Notes: generated by a model from the sequence alone, not told the origin. DNA of 11,542 bases from Pseudomonadales bacterium (GCA_022360535.1 JAKSCP010000499.1:1-11542); one strand, 5' to 3'; counted from the first letter of the stretch, positions 1 through 8,180 are shown. Numbers and translations are program-made.

Positions 1-1
1 C

Positions 2-526
2 TTTCATAAAACCCTGCCTGATGAGATTTCATTTCAGATTTACATTGATGGTACCGGTGTTGTACTCGATTACGCCACGGCTACCAGTGATGACAGGCCG
101 GTGCAATATGACGACGTTAAGACCCAGTTAAAGAACCTGAACAGTGTGGTCTACGAATACAAAGGCATTGATCACGAACCACAAGTTGTGCGCTTGTTAT
201 GGGGCAGCATGATTTTCTATGGTCGCCTCGCTTCCATGCAGCTGACCTATAAACTATTCAAGCCTAACGGTGAGCCATTAAGGGCGACTGCTGACATGAA
301 ATTTACAGGATTCGTCAGCAAGGAAGAAAGCAGCCTGTCAGCCAGAACCTCATCGCCGGATTTGACTCATGTGGTGGAAGTCAAAGCAGGGGACACTTTG
401 CCTCTGTTATGCAATCAGGTCTACAAAGATAGTGCCTACTATCTCGCAGTTGCTGAAGCGAATGGGCTGAGTCACTTTCGTGATATCAAGCCTGGCCAAA
501 AACTCTTTTTTCCTCCTCTTTCCTAA
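2..526 (+). CDS. eCIS hub/baseplate protein with C-terminal LysM domain, Afp7/Pvc7-like (5' truncated)
   Basis: The reading frame is open from base 2 to the TAA at 524-526, giving 174 residues, so the true start lies left of the window. The GTG at 101 is internal: in-frame sequence before it (FHKTLPDEISFQIYIDG) reads as the beta-rich fold of CIS tube/hub N-terminal domains and continues smoothly into the rest. Residues about 35-105 include VVRLLWGSMIFYGRLASMQL and LTYKLFKPNGEPLRA, typical of this family. Residues about 123-174 form a LysM domain (HVVEVKAGDTLPLLCNQVY, then NGL...DIKPGQKLFFPP). In Afp/PVC particles the LysM-bearing Afp7/Pvc7 protein sits at the inner baseplate joining spike and tube; that role is inferred here from family and position. 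The gene ends 3 bases before the spike gene, the expected order for an eCIS. Sheath and tube genes would lie upstream. Confidence 0.88.
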   Translation, partial: FHKTLPDEISFQIYIDGTGVVLDYATATSDDRPVQYDDVKTQLKNLNSVVYEYKGIDHEPQVVRLLWGSMIFYGRLASMQLTYKLFKPNGEPLRATADMKFTGFVSKEESSLSARTSSPDLTHVVEVKAGDTLPLLCNQVYKDSAYYLAVAEANGLSHFRDIKPGQKLFFPPLS

Positions 527-529
527 ACT

Positions 530-2320
530 ATGGCTGATTCTCCTGACAAAGATAGCGAAGGAGTATTGAGGCTTACTGTTTATAGCGGTGGCTCGAAACT
601 TCCGGATACCGTTGAGTTCGACAGCATCGAGGTTGAAAAAGCTGTCAACATGATTCCGGTTGCCAGGATTACAATTCCTGATGGCAATATGCCAAACAAG
701 GAATTTCCTATAAGTGATTCAGATGATCTGAAACCTGGAAGCGAAATCAAGATTGACGCCGGCTACGGGGACGATGAGGAAACAATCTTTGAAGGCATCG
801 TTGTTAAGCACAGTGTAAAGATTTCTGGCGATAACTACGCCAGGTTGCAGATTGAGTGTCGCGACAAGTCCATTGCGATGACTGTTGGTCGTAAGAACGC
901 CAACTATGTCGACCAGAAGGACAGCGACATCTTCTCCACACTAATTGGCAACTACAGTGGATTGACTGCCAGCACTGACAGCACCACAACCCAACACCCT
1001 GAACTTGTTCAATACTACTGCACTGATTGGGACTTCCTGCTTTCCAGGGCAGAAGTAAACGGCATGTTGGTAGTTGTTGACGATGCTGCGGTGTCGGTAG
1101 CGGCGCCTGACGTGAGCAGTTCGGCCTCGCTGGGTGTGACCTATGGTGAAGATTTAATCGAGTTTCATGCTGACCTCGATGCACGCAGCCAGTTTTCCCA
1201 GGTAAAAGGTTTTTGCTGGGATCCTGGAACCCAGGATATTGTTGAGCAGGTCGCCGGTACGGAAAGCCTTAATGATCAAGGGAACCTGGACTCTTCTGAT
1301 CTGGCCAGTGTGCTGGGTCTGGACAGTTACACCCTGCAGACTCCGGTCAGTATGGAGAGCACTGCCCTGGGGGACTGGGCTGCAGCTCAACAGGTGAAAT
1401 CAGGCCTGTCCCGCATCACCGGCAGGATGAAATTTCAGGGATCGGCGAAAGCCAAGCCAGGGAAACTGATTCAGGTTGCCGGAGTGGGAGATCGCTTTAA
1501 TGGCGATGTTTTTGTCAGCGGCGTTTTCCATGAAATCGCTGAAGGTGATTGGAGTACCGAAGTTCACTTTGGCATGTCCGCCGATTGGTTCGCAGAGAAG
1601 CGTGATCTTGCGACACCACCTGCTTCAGGTTTGTTGCCAGGCGTGGAGGGATTACACATCGGTGTTGTGATGAAGCTTGATGAGGATCCCGAAAAACAAA
1701 ACCGAATTCAGGTGAAAGTGCCGGTACTGCAGGCGGAAACCCAGGGGGTGTGGGCCAGGTTATCCAATTACTATGCCTCCAATGGCTTCGGTGAGTTTTT
1801 TATTCCGGAGATAGGTGACGAAGTGATACTTGGTTATCTCAACAATGATCCCGGACATCCTGTCATTCTAGGCAGTCTATATAGTGCCAGCCGCACACCT
1901 CCCTACGATCTCACTGCGGAAAACTACATCAAGGCGATCGTTACTCAGAGCAAGATGAAAGTCGAATTCGACGATGAGAACAAAATCATCACCATCGTCA
2001 CGCCGGAAAGCAACAAGATTGTTATCAGTGACGATGACAAATCGATACTGATTCAGGATCAAACGGACAATAAGGTGGAGTTAAGCACCGGGGGTATCAC
2101 GCTGGATAGTCCGAAAGACATTGCCATTAAAGCGACTGGAAAAATTTCAATGGATGCGACGGGGGAAATTTCCATTTCCTCAAGTGCGGATGTGAAAGCG
2201 TCCGGATTAAACATCGAGCACAGCGCCAATGTAGGGATGACAGTCAAGGGCGGCGCCTCGGCTGAGTTATCTGCAGGCGGCAACACCACGGTGAAAGGCG
2301 CCATGGTAATGATCAATTAA
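530..2320 (+). CDS. VgrG-like spike protein (Afp8/Pvc8-like; gp27-gp5 fusion)
   Basis: This 596-residue protein forms the trimeric central spike that carries the PAAR tip and punctures the target membrane. Residues about 15-365 match the gp27/late-control-D hub (PDTVEFDSIEVEKAVN, GYGDDEETIFEGIVVKH, CTDWDFLLSRAEVNG, EFHADLDARSQ). Residues about 375-452 are the gp5 OB-fold (GLHIGVVMKLDEDPEKQNRI, then GFGEFFIPEIGDEVILGYL and DPGHPVILGSLY). Residues about 477-596 are short alternating beta-strands rich in Ile, Val, Ser and Asp, the expected triple-stranded beta-helix, ending AMVMIN with no extra C-terminal effector domain. The ATG at 530 is chosen because the MADSP start fits the family and the hub begins soon after. 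No Shine-Dalgarno is visible (pyrimidine-rich upstream), and the previous stop is 3 bases away, so translational coupling is likely. Annotation as a type VI VgrG would fit the fold but not the context. Confidence 0.95.
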   Translation: MADSPDKDSEGVLRLTVYSGGSKLPDTVEFDSIEVEKAVNMIPVARITIPDGNMPNKEFPISDSDDLKPGSEIKIDAGYGDDEETIFEGIVVKHSVKISGDNYARLQIECRDKSIAMTVGRKNANYVDQKDSDIFSTLIGNYSGLTASTDSTTTQHPELVQYYCTDWDFLLSRAEVNGMLVVVDDAAVSVAAPDVSSSASLGVTYGEDLIEFHADLDARSQFSQVKGFCWDPGTQDIVEQVAGTESLNDQGNLDSSDLASVLGLDSYTLQTPVSMESTALGDWAAAQQVKSGLSRITGRMKFQGSAKAKPGKLIQVAGVGDRFNGDVFVSGVFHEIAEGDWSTEVHFGMSADWFAEKRDLATPPASGLLPGVEGLHIGVVMKLDEDPEKQNRIQVKVPVLQAETQGVWARLSNYYASNGFGEFFIPEIGDEVILGYLNNDPGHPVILGSLYSASRTPPYDLTAENYIKAIVTQSKMKVEFDDENKIITIVTPESNKIVISDDDKSILIQDQTDNKVELSTGGITLDSPKDIAIKATGKISMDATGEISISSSADVKASGLNIEHSANVGMTVKGGASAELSAGGNTTVKGAMVMIN

Positions 2321-2345
2321 CGATCTGGCTAAACAGAAGAAATAG

Positions 2346-2354
2346 AAAAGGAGT
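2346..2354 (+). promoter_or_regulatory. Strong Shine-Dalgarno for the PAAR gene
   Basis: AAAAGGAGT ends 10 bases before the ATG at 2365, inside a 44-base purine-rich spacer. It is the clearest ribosome binding site in the window and fixes the PAAR start. The other genes have weak or absent sites. Confidence 0.75.
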
Positions 2355-2364
2355 AACTGAACCC

Positions 2365-2664
2365 ATGCCATTGGCCGCAAGAATAACCGATATGCATACC
2401 TGTCCCATGCAGACACCGGGTGTACCTCCGGTACCGCATGTCGGGGGGCCAATTGTTGGTCCCGGTGTACCAACCGTCCTGATTGGCAAGATGCCGGCAG
2501 CCGTCGTTTCTGATAGCTGTGTGTGCGTAGGCCCTCCGGACACTATCGCTATGGGTTCGACCACAGTCACGATTGGGGGCAAACCTGCAGCCCGCATGGG
2601 TGACACCACCGCCCATGGCGGCCAAATTTCAGTTGGCTGTCCGACCGTAATGATCGGAGGCTGA
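2365..2664 (+). CDS. PAAR-domain spike tip protein (Afp10/Pvc10-like)
   Basis: This 99-residue protein is a single PAAR domain with no extension, so it is a bare tip rather than an effector carrier. It should cap the beta-helix of the VgrG-like trimer and sharpen the spike. Visible features: an N-terminal MPLAARITDMHTC, Gly/Pro-rich turns (VPHVGGPIVGPGVPTVLIG), the PAAR-like repeat GKMPAAVVSD and its echo GGKPAARMGDTTAHGG, and a terminal CPTVMIGG. PAAR tips known from type VI systems bind one metal ion, usually with His and Cys ligands. Candidates here are His11, His25, Cys54 (or Cys52) and His84. Cys13 and Cys92 are additional, giving four cysteines in 99 residues. A strong Shine-Dalgarno precedes the ATG. 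It lies directly after the spike gene and before gp25, whereas in Afp gp25 comes first. Confidence 0.93.
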   Translation: MPLAARITDMHTCPMQTPGVPPVPHVGGPIVGPGVPTVLIGKMPAAVVSDSCVCVGPPDTIAMGSTTVTIGGKPAARMGDTTAHGGQISVGCPTVMIGG

Positions 2665-2682
2665 ATCAGTAGAAGAAGTGTT

Positions 2683-3111
2683 ATGGCAAATAATTCTGAC
2701 AATTCATTTTTAGGTCGTGGCTGGAGTTTTCCACCTCAGTTTGAGCGCAATAATGGAGTGCTCGAGTTGCAAATGGTGTCTCTTGAAGCAGACATCAAAG
2801 AAAGTCTGGGCATCTTGCTTTCTACGGCCCCTGGTGAGCGCGTCATGCAACCATCCTATGGCTGTGGACTTAAGAGCATGATTTTCGAGTCAATGGATGA
2901 GACGGCTATTACTGAAATAAAGGATGTAGTAGAGCGCGCCATCTTGTTTTTTGAACCAAGAATTACTCTGGAAGATATTTCAATTGATACAGAGGATGTC
3001 TATGACGGGCTGGTACGTATCCAGATTGAGTACACAATTATATCTATCAATACACGCAGCAATATTGTTTATCCGTTCTACATTCAGGAAGGAACATCGG
3101 TCAGCATCTAG
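2683..3111 (+). CDS. gp25-like baseplate protein (Afp9/Pvc9-like)
   Basis: This 142-residue protein belongs to the GPW/gp25 family, which includes T4 gp25, TssE and Afp9. In these systems gp25 joins the wedges to the hub and templates the first sheath ring. The N-terminus has FLGRGWSFPPQFERNNG, then the diagnostic core at about residues 34-75: SLEADIKESLGILLSTAPGE followed by RVMQPSYGCGL, where the conserved E/R-rich 'PGER' and 'P..GCGL' elements are intact. A helix (AITEIKDVVERAILFFEPRI) and a closing beta-strand region (VRIQIEYTIISINTRSNIVYPF) follow, the normal full length for the family. A weak AGAAG site lies about 5-10 bases before the ATG. It begins 18 bases after the PAAR stop. No truncation is apparent. 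Confidence 0.94.
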   Translation: MANNSDNSFLGRGWSFPPQFERNNGVLELQMVSLEADIKESLGILLSTAPGERVMQPSYGCGLKSMIFESMDETAITEIKDVVERAILFFEPRITLEDISIDTEDVYDGLVRIQIEYTIISINTRSNIVYPFYIQEGTSVSI

Positions 3112-3179
3112 TTGAGAGGCATCAAGATAGAAGTTTCAAGTTTCGGTGGCAAGAAACGTTCAGTTGTTGATTTATAAAA

Positions 3180-6100
3180 ATGACAAATTCAAACCTCGCA
3201 TATGCACTAAAGGGCATGGATCAGGACCATAGACTTCCTGCTGCCCTGGAAGAGGGGTACTTCAATGTCGATGAAATGACATTCGAAGACCTGCTCGCTG
3301 CGAGTGTGGAATTTGCCTCGTCATTGAAGTACTACAACTCTGGCGCTATTGAAAGTGGCAACTGGCGTTCATTCCTCGCTTCAAATGAAATCGTCATCAT
3401 GGCCCTCATCATCCACAGGGACATTACTTCTTTACGTAAACGCATATCGTCTGGTCGTTCTAATTCCGCTGGCCAATTGTTTGCCGTGGTGCTGCCACTA
3501 ATCGAGGATCTCAATAGTTGGCTAAAGGATTTGAACCGCTCTGAGTCTTTGCCTGCCAGAGACCTCGCCGCATTGATAGAACGGCTGATCTATAGCAGCC
3601 TGTTAGCGGAAGCGCACAATGTTGGGAAGCTGCTCGAGTATTTCAGCAACTCGGATGAAGAAATGGATGGGTCAGACTATCCCAGGTTGAGCAGCATCTG
3701 GGAAATTCAGACCGAAAATGTGGATGAGGGTAGTCAATACCGGCGTGCGGTGATCTCCGAAATCGAGAGTGATGTTGCGGCAATCAAATTACTAACGCGA
3801 TCTACTTTCGAGTTTCTGAATGCATTCGACAATCTCAAATCTCATTGCCAGGTTTTACTTCCGCAAGCACTGAAGACAGAGTCACACGATCCGGCAATTA
3901 GTCTCTTTATTACATTTCTCAAGCTGTACCAGTACGCTCAAGAGAACGTTAACTCGTTTACTCAACGGCATCTGGATTTCTATTACAGAGAAATTCTCAG
4001 AACTCATGGTCGGCAGAAAGACCCCGAGACCACGGTGCTTACTTTTGAGATTCCCGAGGGTGCGGATCCAATTCAGATAGAGGCAGGCAGAAACTTCACG
4101 TGCGCTAAAGATGAATATCTGAAAGATGTTCTCTTCGAAACCAGTGAAGAGCTTCTGGTGAGCGACGCCAGGGTGGCGGCATTGCATACCTTGAATTTCA
4201 CCAGGGAAGAGATGATAACCCCGGAATGCGATATGGATTTCGTAACGAAAATCCAGCGCCAGGATATTCCGCTCGAGCTTGTTTATGACGACTACGACAA
4301 TGAGTTGAGCTGGCCGCTGTTCGGAGATGCTGTCACAAGTTCCAAGCATTCTGCCAAAACACAAACTGACGCAGACATGGGAATCGCGATTGCATCGAAT
4401 GTTCTGTTCCTCGATGAAGGCGATCGAAAGATCATCTTGAGTATCGACCTCAATGATAATGCTAAACCCATTTCCTCTTATATTGCTTCCCTGGTCGAGG
4501 TGAAAACGAGAAAAGAGTTCAAGGCTTCACTCTATGCTTTGTCCCTGGCCTCGTTAAAAAAAGAAGACTCGCAAGTCCTGAAGGTTAATCTTTCCGACGA
4601 TTCAATCGCCCGAATAATGACTGCGGCCGAGATGGTGGACCGGAGCGATTCCCCAAAACGCATTAATGTCACAACAGGGGAGGAACTGTCAGCTATTTCC
4701 TGCGCAGATTTGTTTACAGATGTTCTGGAACTCGTTGATGCCACGGCAGTGCAAGCTGACCCGCTGCAGCACAGGTTGCTTCACGCCGACTCGCAGGAAG
4801 AATTTTTACATGGGCTTGGAGATATTGTTCGGTTTTTCCTTTTGGAAAACGTGACATTCGGCAAACTATTAGATGGCTCGCTGGATAATGCCGCACGCGA
4901 GCTTGGCTGTGAAAAGTCGCTTAAGGCAGTGAAGCAGGAACTGCTATTGGGAAGGGATCGTCTGTTCAAAAAGTACCTGGGCTCAGCATTTGTGATCGAT
5001 CTCAGCATTGAAGATGGCTGGTACCGGGTCAGTCGCTACGATGTGCTCAGGGGCCCCCATGACGATTCCGGCTTCAAGCTGGTGTTTAACATCTCTCCGG
5101 ACGCGCCGGCAATCTGTGGCTGCTCACCGGATATTCATGGCGAAGGCTGGGATACAGAGTTGCCACTCCTGAAATGCAGTCTCAATCCCGAGGCGAGTCT
5201 CAATGTCTACAGTCTGCTGGAAAAATATGATCTGGAAGAAATCGGTATTTCCGCAGAGGCTCACGGAGTCAGGAACGTCGTTGTCTACAACAACATAAGT
5301 CAGCTGGATCCTTCAAAGCCATTCTATCCATTCGGGCCAAACCCCAGCACTAATTCCTATTTTGCCCTGGCCTCACCGGAAGCAGCCAGAAAGCACATCG
5401 ATGCTTTGTGCATTCATCTGCACTGGGGTGAGCTGCCGTCGGGTGAAGAAGGATTCTACGGCCACTATCAAGGCTACCCATCGAAATACAGAAACGAGAG
5501 CTTCACGGCCAAAGTCACTGTCCTGAATAGTGGGAGCTGGCAACCAGTAACCCCCTCGCAAATACAGGTTGCGCCATTGTTTCAATCAGCCGGTCGCAAA
5601 CTCAGTGAGCATCAACTCATAGATGTCGATTCTGTTGAGCACCTTAAACCAGTGGACATTGATCAGTTGCAAGAAGACTTTGATCTTGGTCTTCGCACTC
5701 GCAGTGGGTTCATCAAGCTGACTTTGGCCTCACCTGGCACTGCTTTTGGGCATCAGGAATACCCTTTGCGGCTAACCGAAACAATCGAGGCTAACTCAAA
5801 AAAGAAAATGGGCAAAAGGAACAAGCTGCCCAAGTCTCCTTACACACCCTTGCTGAATAAATTGAGCGTCGACTACATCGCCAGTTCAACAATCAGCATG
5901 CGCACAGCGCCAAATGAAAAAATCGATGCCCATAGCGAACAGGTCTACCGGATTCACCCTTTTGGTGTCGAAAAGATTTATCCGGACGCGGGCAGATCAG
6001 AAAAAGGAATATTCAAACCGTTTGAACAGGATGGGCATCTATTAATTGGAGTATCTGCTTCAGAGGCGCCTGGTCGTCTTAGTCTGTATTTCTCCCTCGC

Positions 6101-7277
6101 AGACGATTCTGTGCGCAGTAAATCTGGAGCGGGGGCGGTACATAGCTGGTCTGTTTTAGGGTCGACTGGCTGGGAACCCTTGCGTAAGGACCAAATTGTT
6201 TCCGATGGTACTAAAGGGTTCCTTAGTTCCGGGATCGTTACACTGGAGTTACCTAAAGACCTGTCTAACAGGCACCCTGACATGCCGGGTGATCTCTATT
6301 GGTTAAAGCTTTCATCGGACAATCCATCCGAAAGTTTCTGTAGTTTACGCCAATTGAAGACCCACGCTGTGACTCTGCGTCGAGCAACTGATGAGGCAGT
6401 CTTCGATTGGCGGCAAGTTTCCAGGGCAGCGTTGCAGTGGCGGCCTGTCACATCGATTCCAGGCATGTCGTCTGTTAATCAGCCGGATGGATTCATACAA
6501 AGCGCCGATACCGAAGATCGCAGACAGTTAAACACTCGGATTAGTGAGCGGATACGCCACCGGTCTCGTGCGGTAAGCGCATGGGATTATGAGCGATTGA
6601 TTCTGCAAAAGTTTCCCATGGTTGGCAAAGCCGTGTGTTTTCCCAATCGGCAGACGTCCAGCCTGCACCAGGTTCCGGGACATTTGCTGGTGGTAGTCAC
6701 CCCGCGAATTTCCAATCCAGATGACAGTATCGGCAAGTCTCCCAAGTTGAGCGCCGTTTATCTCAACGATATCCATGACTATGTTTCCTCATTAGGGTCG
6801 GCTTTCGCCCACGTAGAGGTGGCGAATCCGGTCTATGAGTGGGTGCAGGTTCGTTGCGCGGTCGTGTTTGAAAAATATGCCCAGGGTACAAACTACTCAA
6901 AAATCCTTAACCACGATATTTGCCAGTTTCTCAATCCGTTTGCGATGGGGGGTTATGGGCTTGATCTTTCATCGCCCATGAAACGGGAGGATATCTATTC
7001 GCACATCTACAACCAGGACTATGTCAGTTATGTCACAGACTTTTCCATGTTGCATATCACCAGAAGTGCTGATGGTTATTACAAGCTCGATGACACGGTG
7101 CGCAATGAAATCGTCGAAGAAAGCGCGGACATCGTGCCCACTTTCCCCTGGAGTCTTATGGTGCCGCTTAAGCGACATCACATTGAAGTGGCCACACAGA
7201 TTGAACCCATCGCACCAGAAGTGACGGGCATAAGAGAGCTCGAAATTGGCAATACTTTCATAATCGGCGGAATGTAG
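3180..7277 (+). CDS. gp6/baseplate-J-like wedge protein (Afp11/Pvc11-like)
   Basis: At 1365 residues this is the largest gene here and about twice T4 gp6 (660). It should build the baseplate wedge with the gp7-like product of 8181-11309. Residues 1-260 are mostly helical. At about 263-272 lies RHLDFYYREI, then FEIPEGADPIQIEAGRNF and LFETSEELLVSDARV, a signature shared by gp6/TssF-like eCIS proteins. About 685-790 contain EIGISAEAHGVRNVVVYNN, DPSKPFYPFGP and GYPSKYRNESF; about 883-902 contain LPKSPYTPLLNKLSVDY, preceded by a basic patch with Lys-Lys-Lys-Met-Gly-Lys-Arg. The C-terminus has ERIRHRSRAVSAWDYERL (about 1123-1140) and the baseplate-J-like beta/alpha region to about 1365. The ATG at 3180 follows an in-frame TGA at 3168-3170, so it is the most upstream ATG. 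No good Shine-Dalgarno precedes it; Met13 at 3216 is a less likely alternative. A 68-base gap separates it from gp25, the longest gap in the window. Confidence 0.92.
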   Translation: MTNSNLAYALKGMDQDHRLPAALEEGYFNVDEMTFEDLLAASVEFASSLKYYNSGAIESGNWRSFLASNEIVIMALIIHRDITSLRKRISSGRSNSAGQLFAVVLPLIEDLNSWLKDLNRSESLPARDLAALIERLIYSSLLAEAHNVGKLLEYFSNSDEEMDGSDYPRLSSIWEIQTENVDEGSQYRRAVISEIESDVAAIKLLTRSTFEFLNAFDNLKSHCQVLLPQALKTESHDPAISLFITFLKLYQYAQENVNSFTQRHLDFYYREILRTHGRQKDPETTVLTFEIPEGADPIQIEAGRNFTCAKDEYLKDVLFETSEELLVSDARVAALHTLNFTREEMITPECDMDFVTKIQRQDIPLELVYDDYDNELSWPLFGDAVTSSKHSAKTQTDADMGIAIASNVLFLDEGDRKIILSIDLNDNAKPISSYIASLVEVKTRKEFKASLYALSLASLKKEDSQVLKVNLSDDSIARIMTAAEMVDRSDSPKRINVTTGEELSAISCADLFTDVLELVDATAVQADPLQHRLLHADSQEEFLHGLGDIVRFFLLENVTFGKLLDGSLDNAARELGCEKSLKAVKQELLLGRDRLFKKYLGSAFVIDLSIEDGWYRVSRYDVLRGPHDDSGFKLVFNISPDAPAICGCSPDIHGEGWDTELPLLKCSLNPEASLNVYSLLEKYDLEEIGISAEAHGVRNVVVYNNISQLDPSKPFYPFGPNPSTNSYFALASPEAARKHIDALCIHLHWGELPSGEEGFYGHYQGYPSKYRNESFTAKVTVLNSGSWQPVTPSQIQVAPLFQSAGRKLSEHQLIDVDSVEHLKPVDIDQLQEDFDLGLRTRSGFIKLTLASPGTAFGHQEYPLRLTETIEANSKKKMGKRNKLPKSPYTPLLNKLSVDYIASSTISMRTAPNEKIDAHSEQVYRIHPFGVEKIYPDAGRSEKGIFKPFEQDGHLLIGVSASEAPGRLSLYFSLADDSVRSKSGAGAVHSWSVLGSTGWEPLRKDQIVSDGTKGFLSSGIVTLELPKDLSNRHPDMPGDLYWLKLSSDNPSESFCSLRQLKTHAVTLRRATDEAVFDWRQVSRAALQWRPVTSIPGMSSVNQPDGFIQSADTEDRRQLNTRISERIRHRSRAVSAWDYERLILQKFPMVGKAVCFPNRQTSSLHQVPGHLLVVVTPRISNPDDSIGKSPKLSAVYLNDIHDYVSSLGSAFAHVEVANPVYEWVQVRCAVVFEKYAQGTNYSKILNHDICQFLNPFAMGGYGLDLSSPMKREDIYSHIYNQDYVSYVTDFSMLHITRSADGYYKLDDTVRNEIVEESADIVPTFPWSLMVPLKRHHIEVATQIEPIAPEVTGIRELEIGNTFIIGGM

Positions 7278-7280
7278 CGG

Positions 7281-8171
7281 ATGGCGAAGCAAAACAGAGA
7301 GACGCTCAAGCGATTCTTCAGCGCAGGGAAACTGCCCTCTGAAGAACACTTTGCTGATTTGATCGATTCGTCATTGAATACCATTGATGAAGGCTTCACC
7401 AAATCAGAAGAATTTGGTTTTGAGATAACACCACAGAAAAATACCAATGACATTGAAAATCTGATCAGCTTCTTTCGTAAGCTCACAGACAAGCACCCTT
7501 CCTGGTCACTAAGCTATCAGGCCAAAGATGAATCGCTGCAGTTTATTCACACAGATGCGGTGGATAATGAGCGTAAAACCATCATGTCCCTGGATAAGGA
7601 GGGTAAGGTTTCGATTAGTACTCCGGATCTGGGAGATGAATCATCTCCCAGTCTGGAGACCTATACCGATCAGATTCGCCTGGACGTTGGCGGTGCGATC
7701 AGGGCACCGGCGAGAGCGGGGGTAGCATTGACTCCTGACGCCTCAATTCCAGCTGATGGCGTGTTCCATCCAATAACTGACAAGCTGTTTGGTGTACAGG
7801 CGTTGGAGGTGGTAGCCAAGATTGAGCTGCGGGAACAGGCCCGGTTCGCGATTATGCATGCGGTTGCCCTGAACGCATACAACCCGAGCTGGAAAATTTT
7901 GAATTTCTGGAATCGATCCAGGCGCATTCGGATTCACCAGTCCTATTATAGTGGTCCGAGGGATCGGCTCAAATTGAAGTGGGAGCCAGTTCAGGATGAG
8001 GACAATCCAGGTGTATCGCTGTATCGATTGAGCATGAAATCTGCGTTTCGATTTCCGGAAGAAACGAAAATACATTATCACGTGACCAAGCTTTGGAGTG
8101 AAGAGTGGGAGTCACACCACGATCCGTTGTCAATGGGATCGGCGGGGTCGGCTGGCGAAGAAACTGAGTAA
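7281..8171 (+). CDS. Fibre-like protein of eCIS cluster (putative receptor-binding or baseplate-associated)
   Basis: This 296-residue protein lies between the two wedge genes, 3 bases after one and 9 before the other. The N-terminus (residues 1-35: RETLKRFFSAGKLPSEEHFA, then DLIDSSLNTIDEG) matches a start seen on phage-tail and CIS fibre-like proteins, with a hallmark FF..G..P....F.DLIDS pattern. Residues about 50-115 read as a beta-rich stalk (FFRKLTDKHPSWSLSYQAKD, SLDKEGKVSIST), the last resembling the 'GNVGIGT' repeat of tail fibres. Residues about 135-280 form a globular domain: IRAPARAGVALTPDASIPAD, FHPITDKLFGVQALEVVAK, ARFAIMHAVALNAYNPSW, then IRIHQSYYSG and IHYHVTKLWSEEW. I know this C-terminal pattern from uncharacterised CIS-linked proteins but not a tested function. 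The tail is Gly/Ser/Glu-rich. Receptor binding is inferred; a structural baseplate part is the main alternative. No signal peptide or membrane segment. Confidence 0.72.
   Translation: MAKQNRETLKRFFSAGKLPSEEHFADLIDSSLNTIDEGFTKSEEFGFEITPQKNTNDIENLISFFRKLTDKHPSWSLSYQAKDESLQFIHTDAVDNERKTIMSLDKEGKVSISTPDLGDESSPSLETYTDQIRLDVGGAIRAPARAGVALTPDASIPADGVFHPITDKLFGVQALEVVAKIELREQARFAIMHAVALNAYNPSWKILNFWNRSRRIRIHQSYYSGPRDRLKLKWEPVQDEDNPGVSLYRLSMKSAFRFPEETKIHYHVTKLWSEEWESHHDPLSMGSAGSAGEETE
7621..7658 (+). repeat. Long near-perfect hairpin inside the fibre-like coding sequence
   Basis: The inner stem is a perfect 10-bp inverted repeat, CTGGGAGATG (7629-7638) and CATCTCCCAG (7642-7651), around a 3-base AAT loop. 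Allowing one bulged T at 7628, the stem continues with seven more pairs (7621-7627 with 7652-7658, one of them G-U), for 17 pairs in 38 bases. It encodes residues about 114-126, a Pro/Asp/Glu/Ser linker between stalk-like and C-terminal domains. No T-tract follows, so it is not an ordinary intrinsic terminator. Role unknown. Confidence 0.7.
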
Positions 8172-8180
8172 CTCGGCATT

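Noticed and set aside
101..526. GTG at 101 as the start of the LysM gene
   Set aside because: The frame is open to the window edge and the residues before 101 are coherent protein sequence, so the gene is truncated at the left edge.
1221..1237. 7-bp inverted repeat ATCCTGG / CCAGGAT
   Set aside because: It is short, inside the spike coding sequence, and of the size expected by chance in a window this long.
530..2664. Type VI secretion VgrG-PAAR effector island
   Set aside because: Neighbours are eCIS-type LysM, gp6/gp7-like and tape-measure genes, neither protein has an effector extension, and no immunity gene follows.
2313..2702. Minus-strand 129-codon frame opposite PAAR
   Set aside because: It is antisense to a clear PAAR gene with a strong ribosome binding site, and its Pro/Thr/Gly-rich content mirrors the PAAR repeats.
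3112..3179. Promoter in the 68-base gap before the gp6-like gene
   Set aside because: TATAAA at 3173-3178 lacks a -35 box at a proper distance and would place initiation inside or beyond the start codon.
3882..4364. Minus-strand 160-codon frame within the gp6-like gene
   Set aside because: The plus strand carries the conserved RHLDFYYREI region here; the antisense product has no recognisable motif or ribosome binding site.
7621..7658. Rho-independent terminator
   Set aside because: The stem is strong but no run of T follows, and it lies inside an intact coding sequence.
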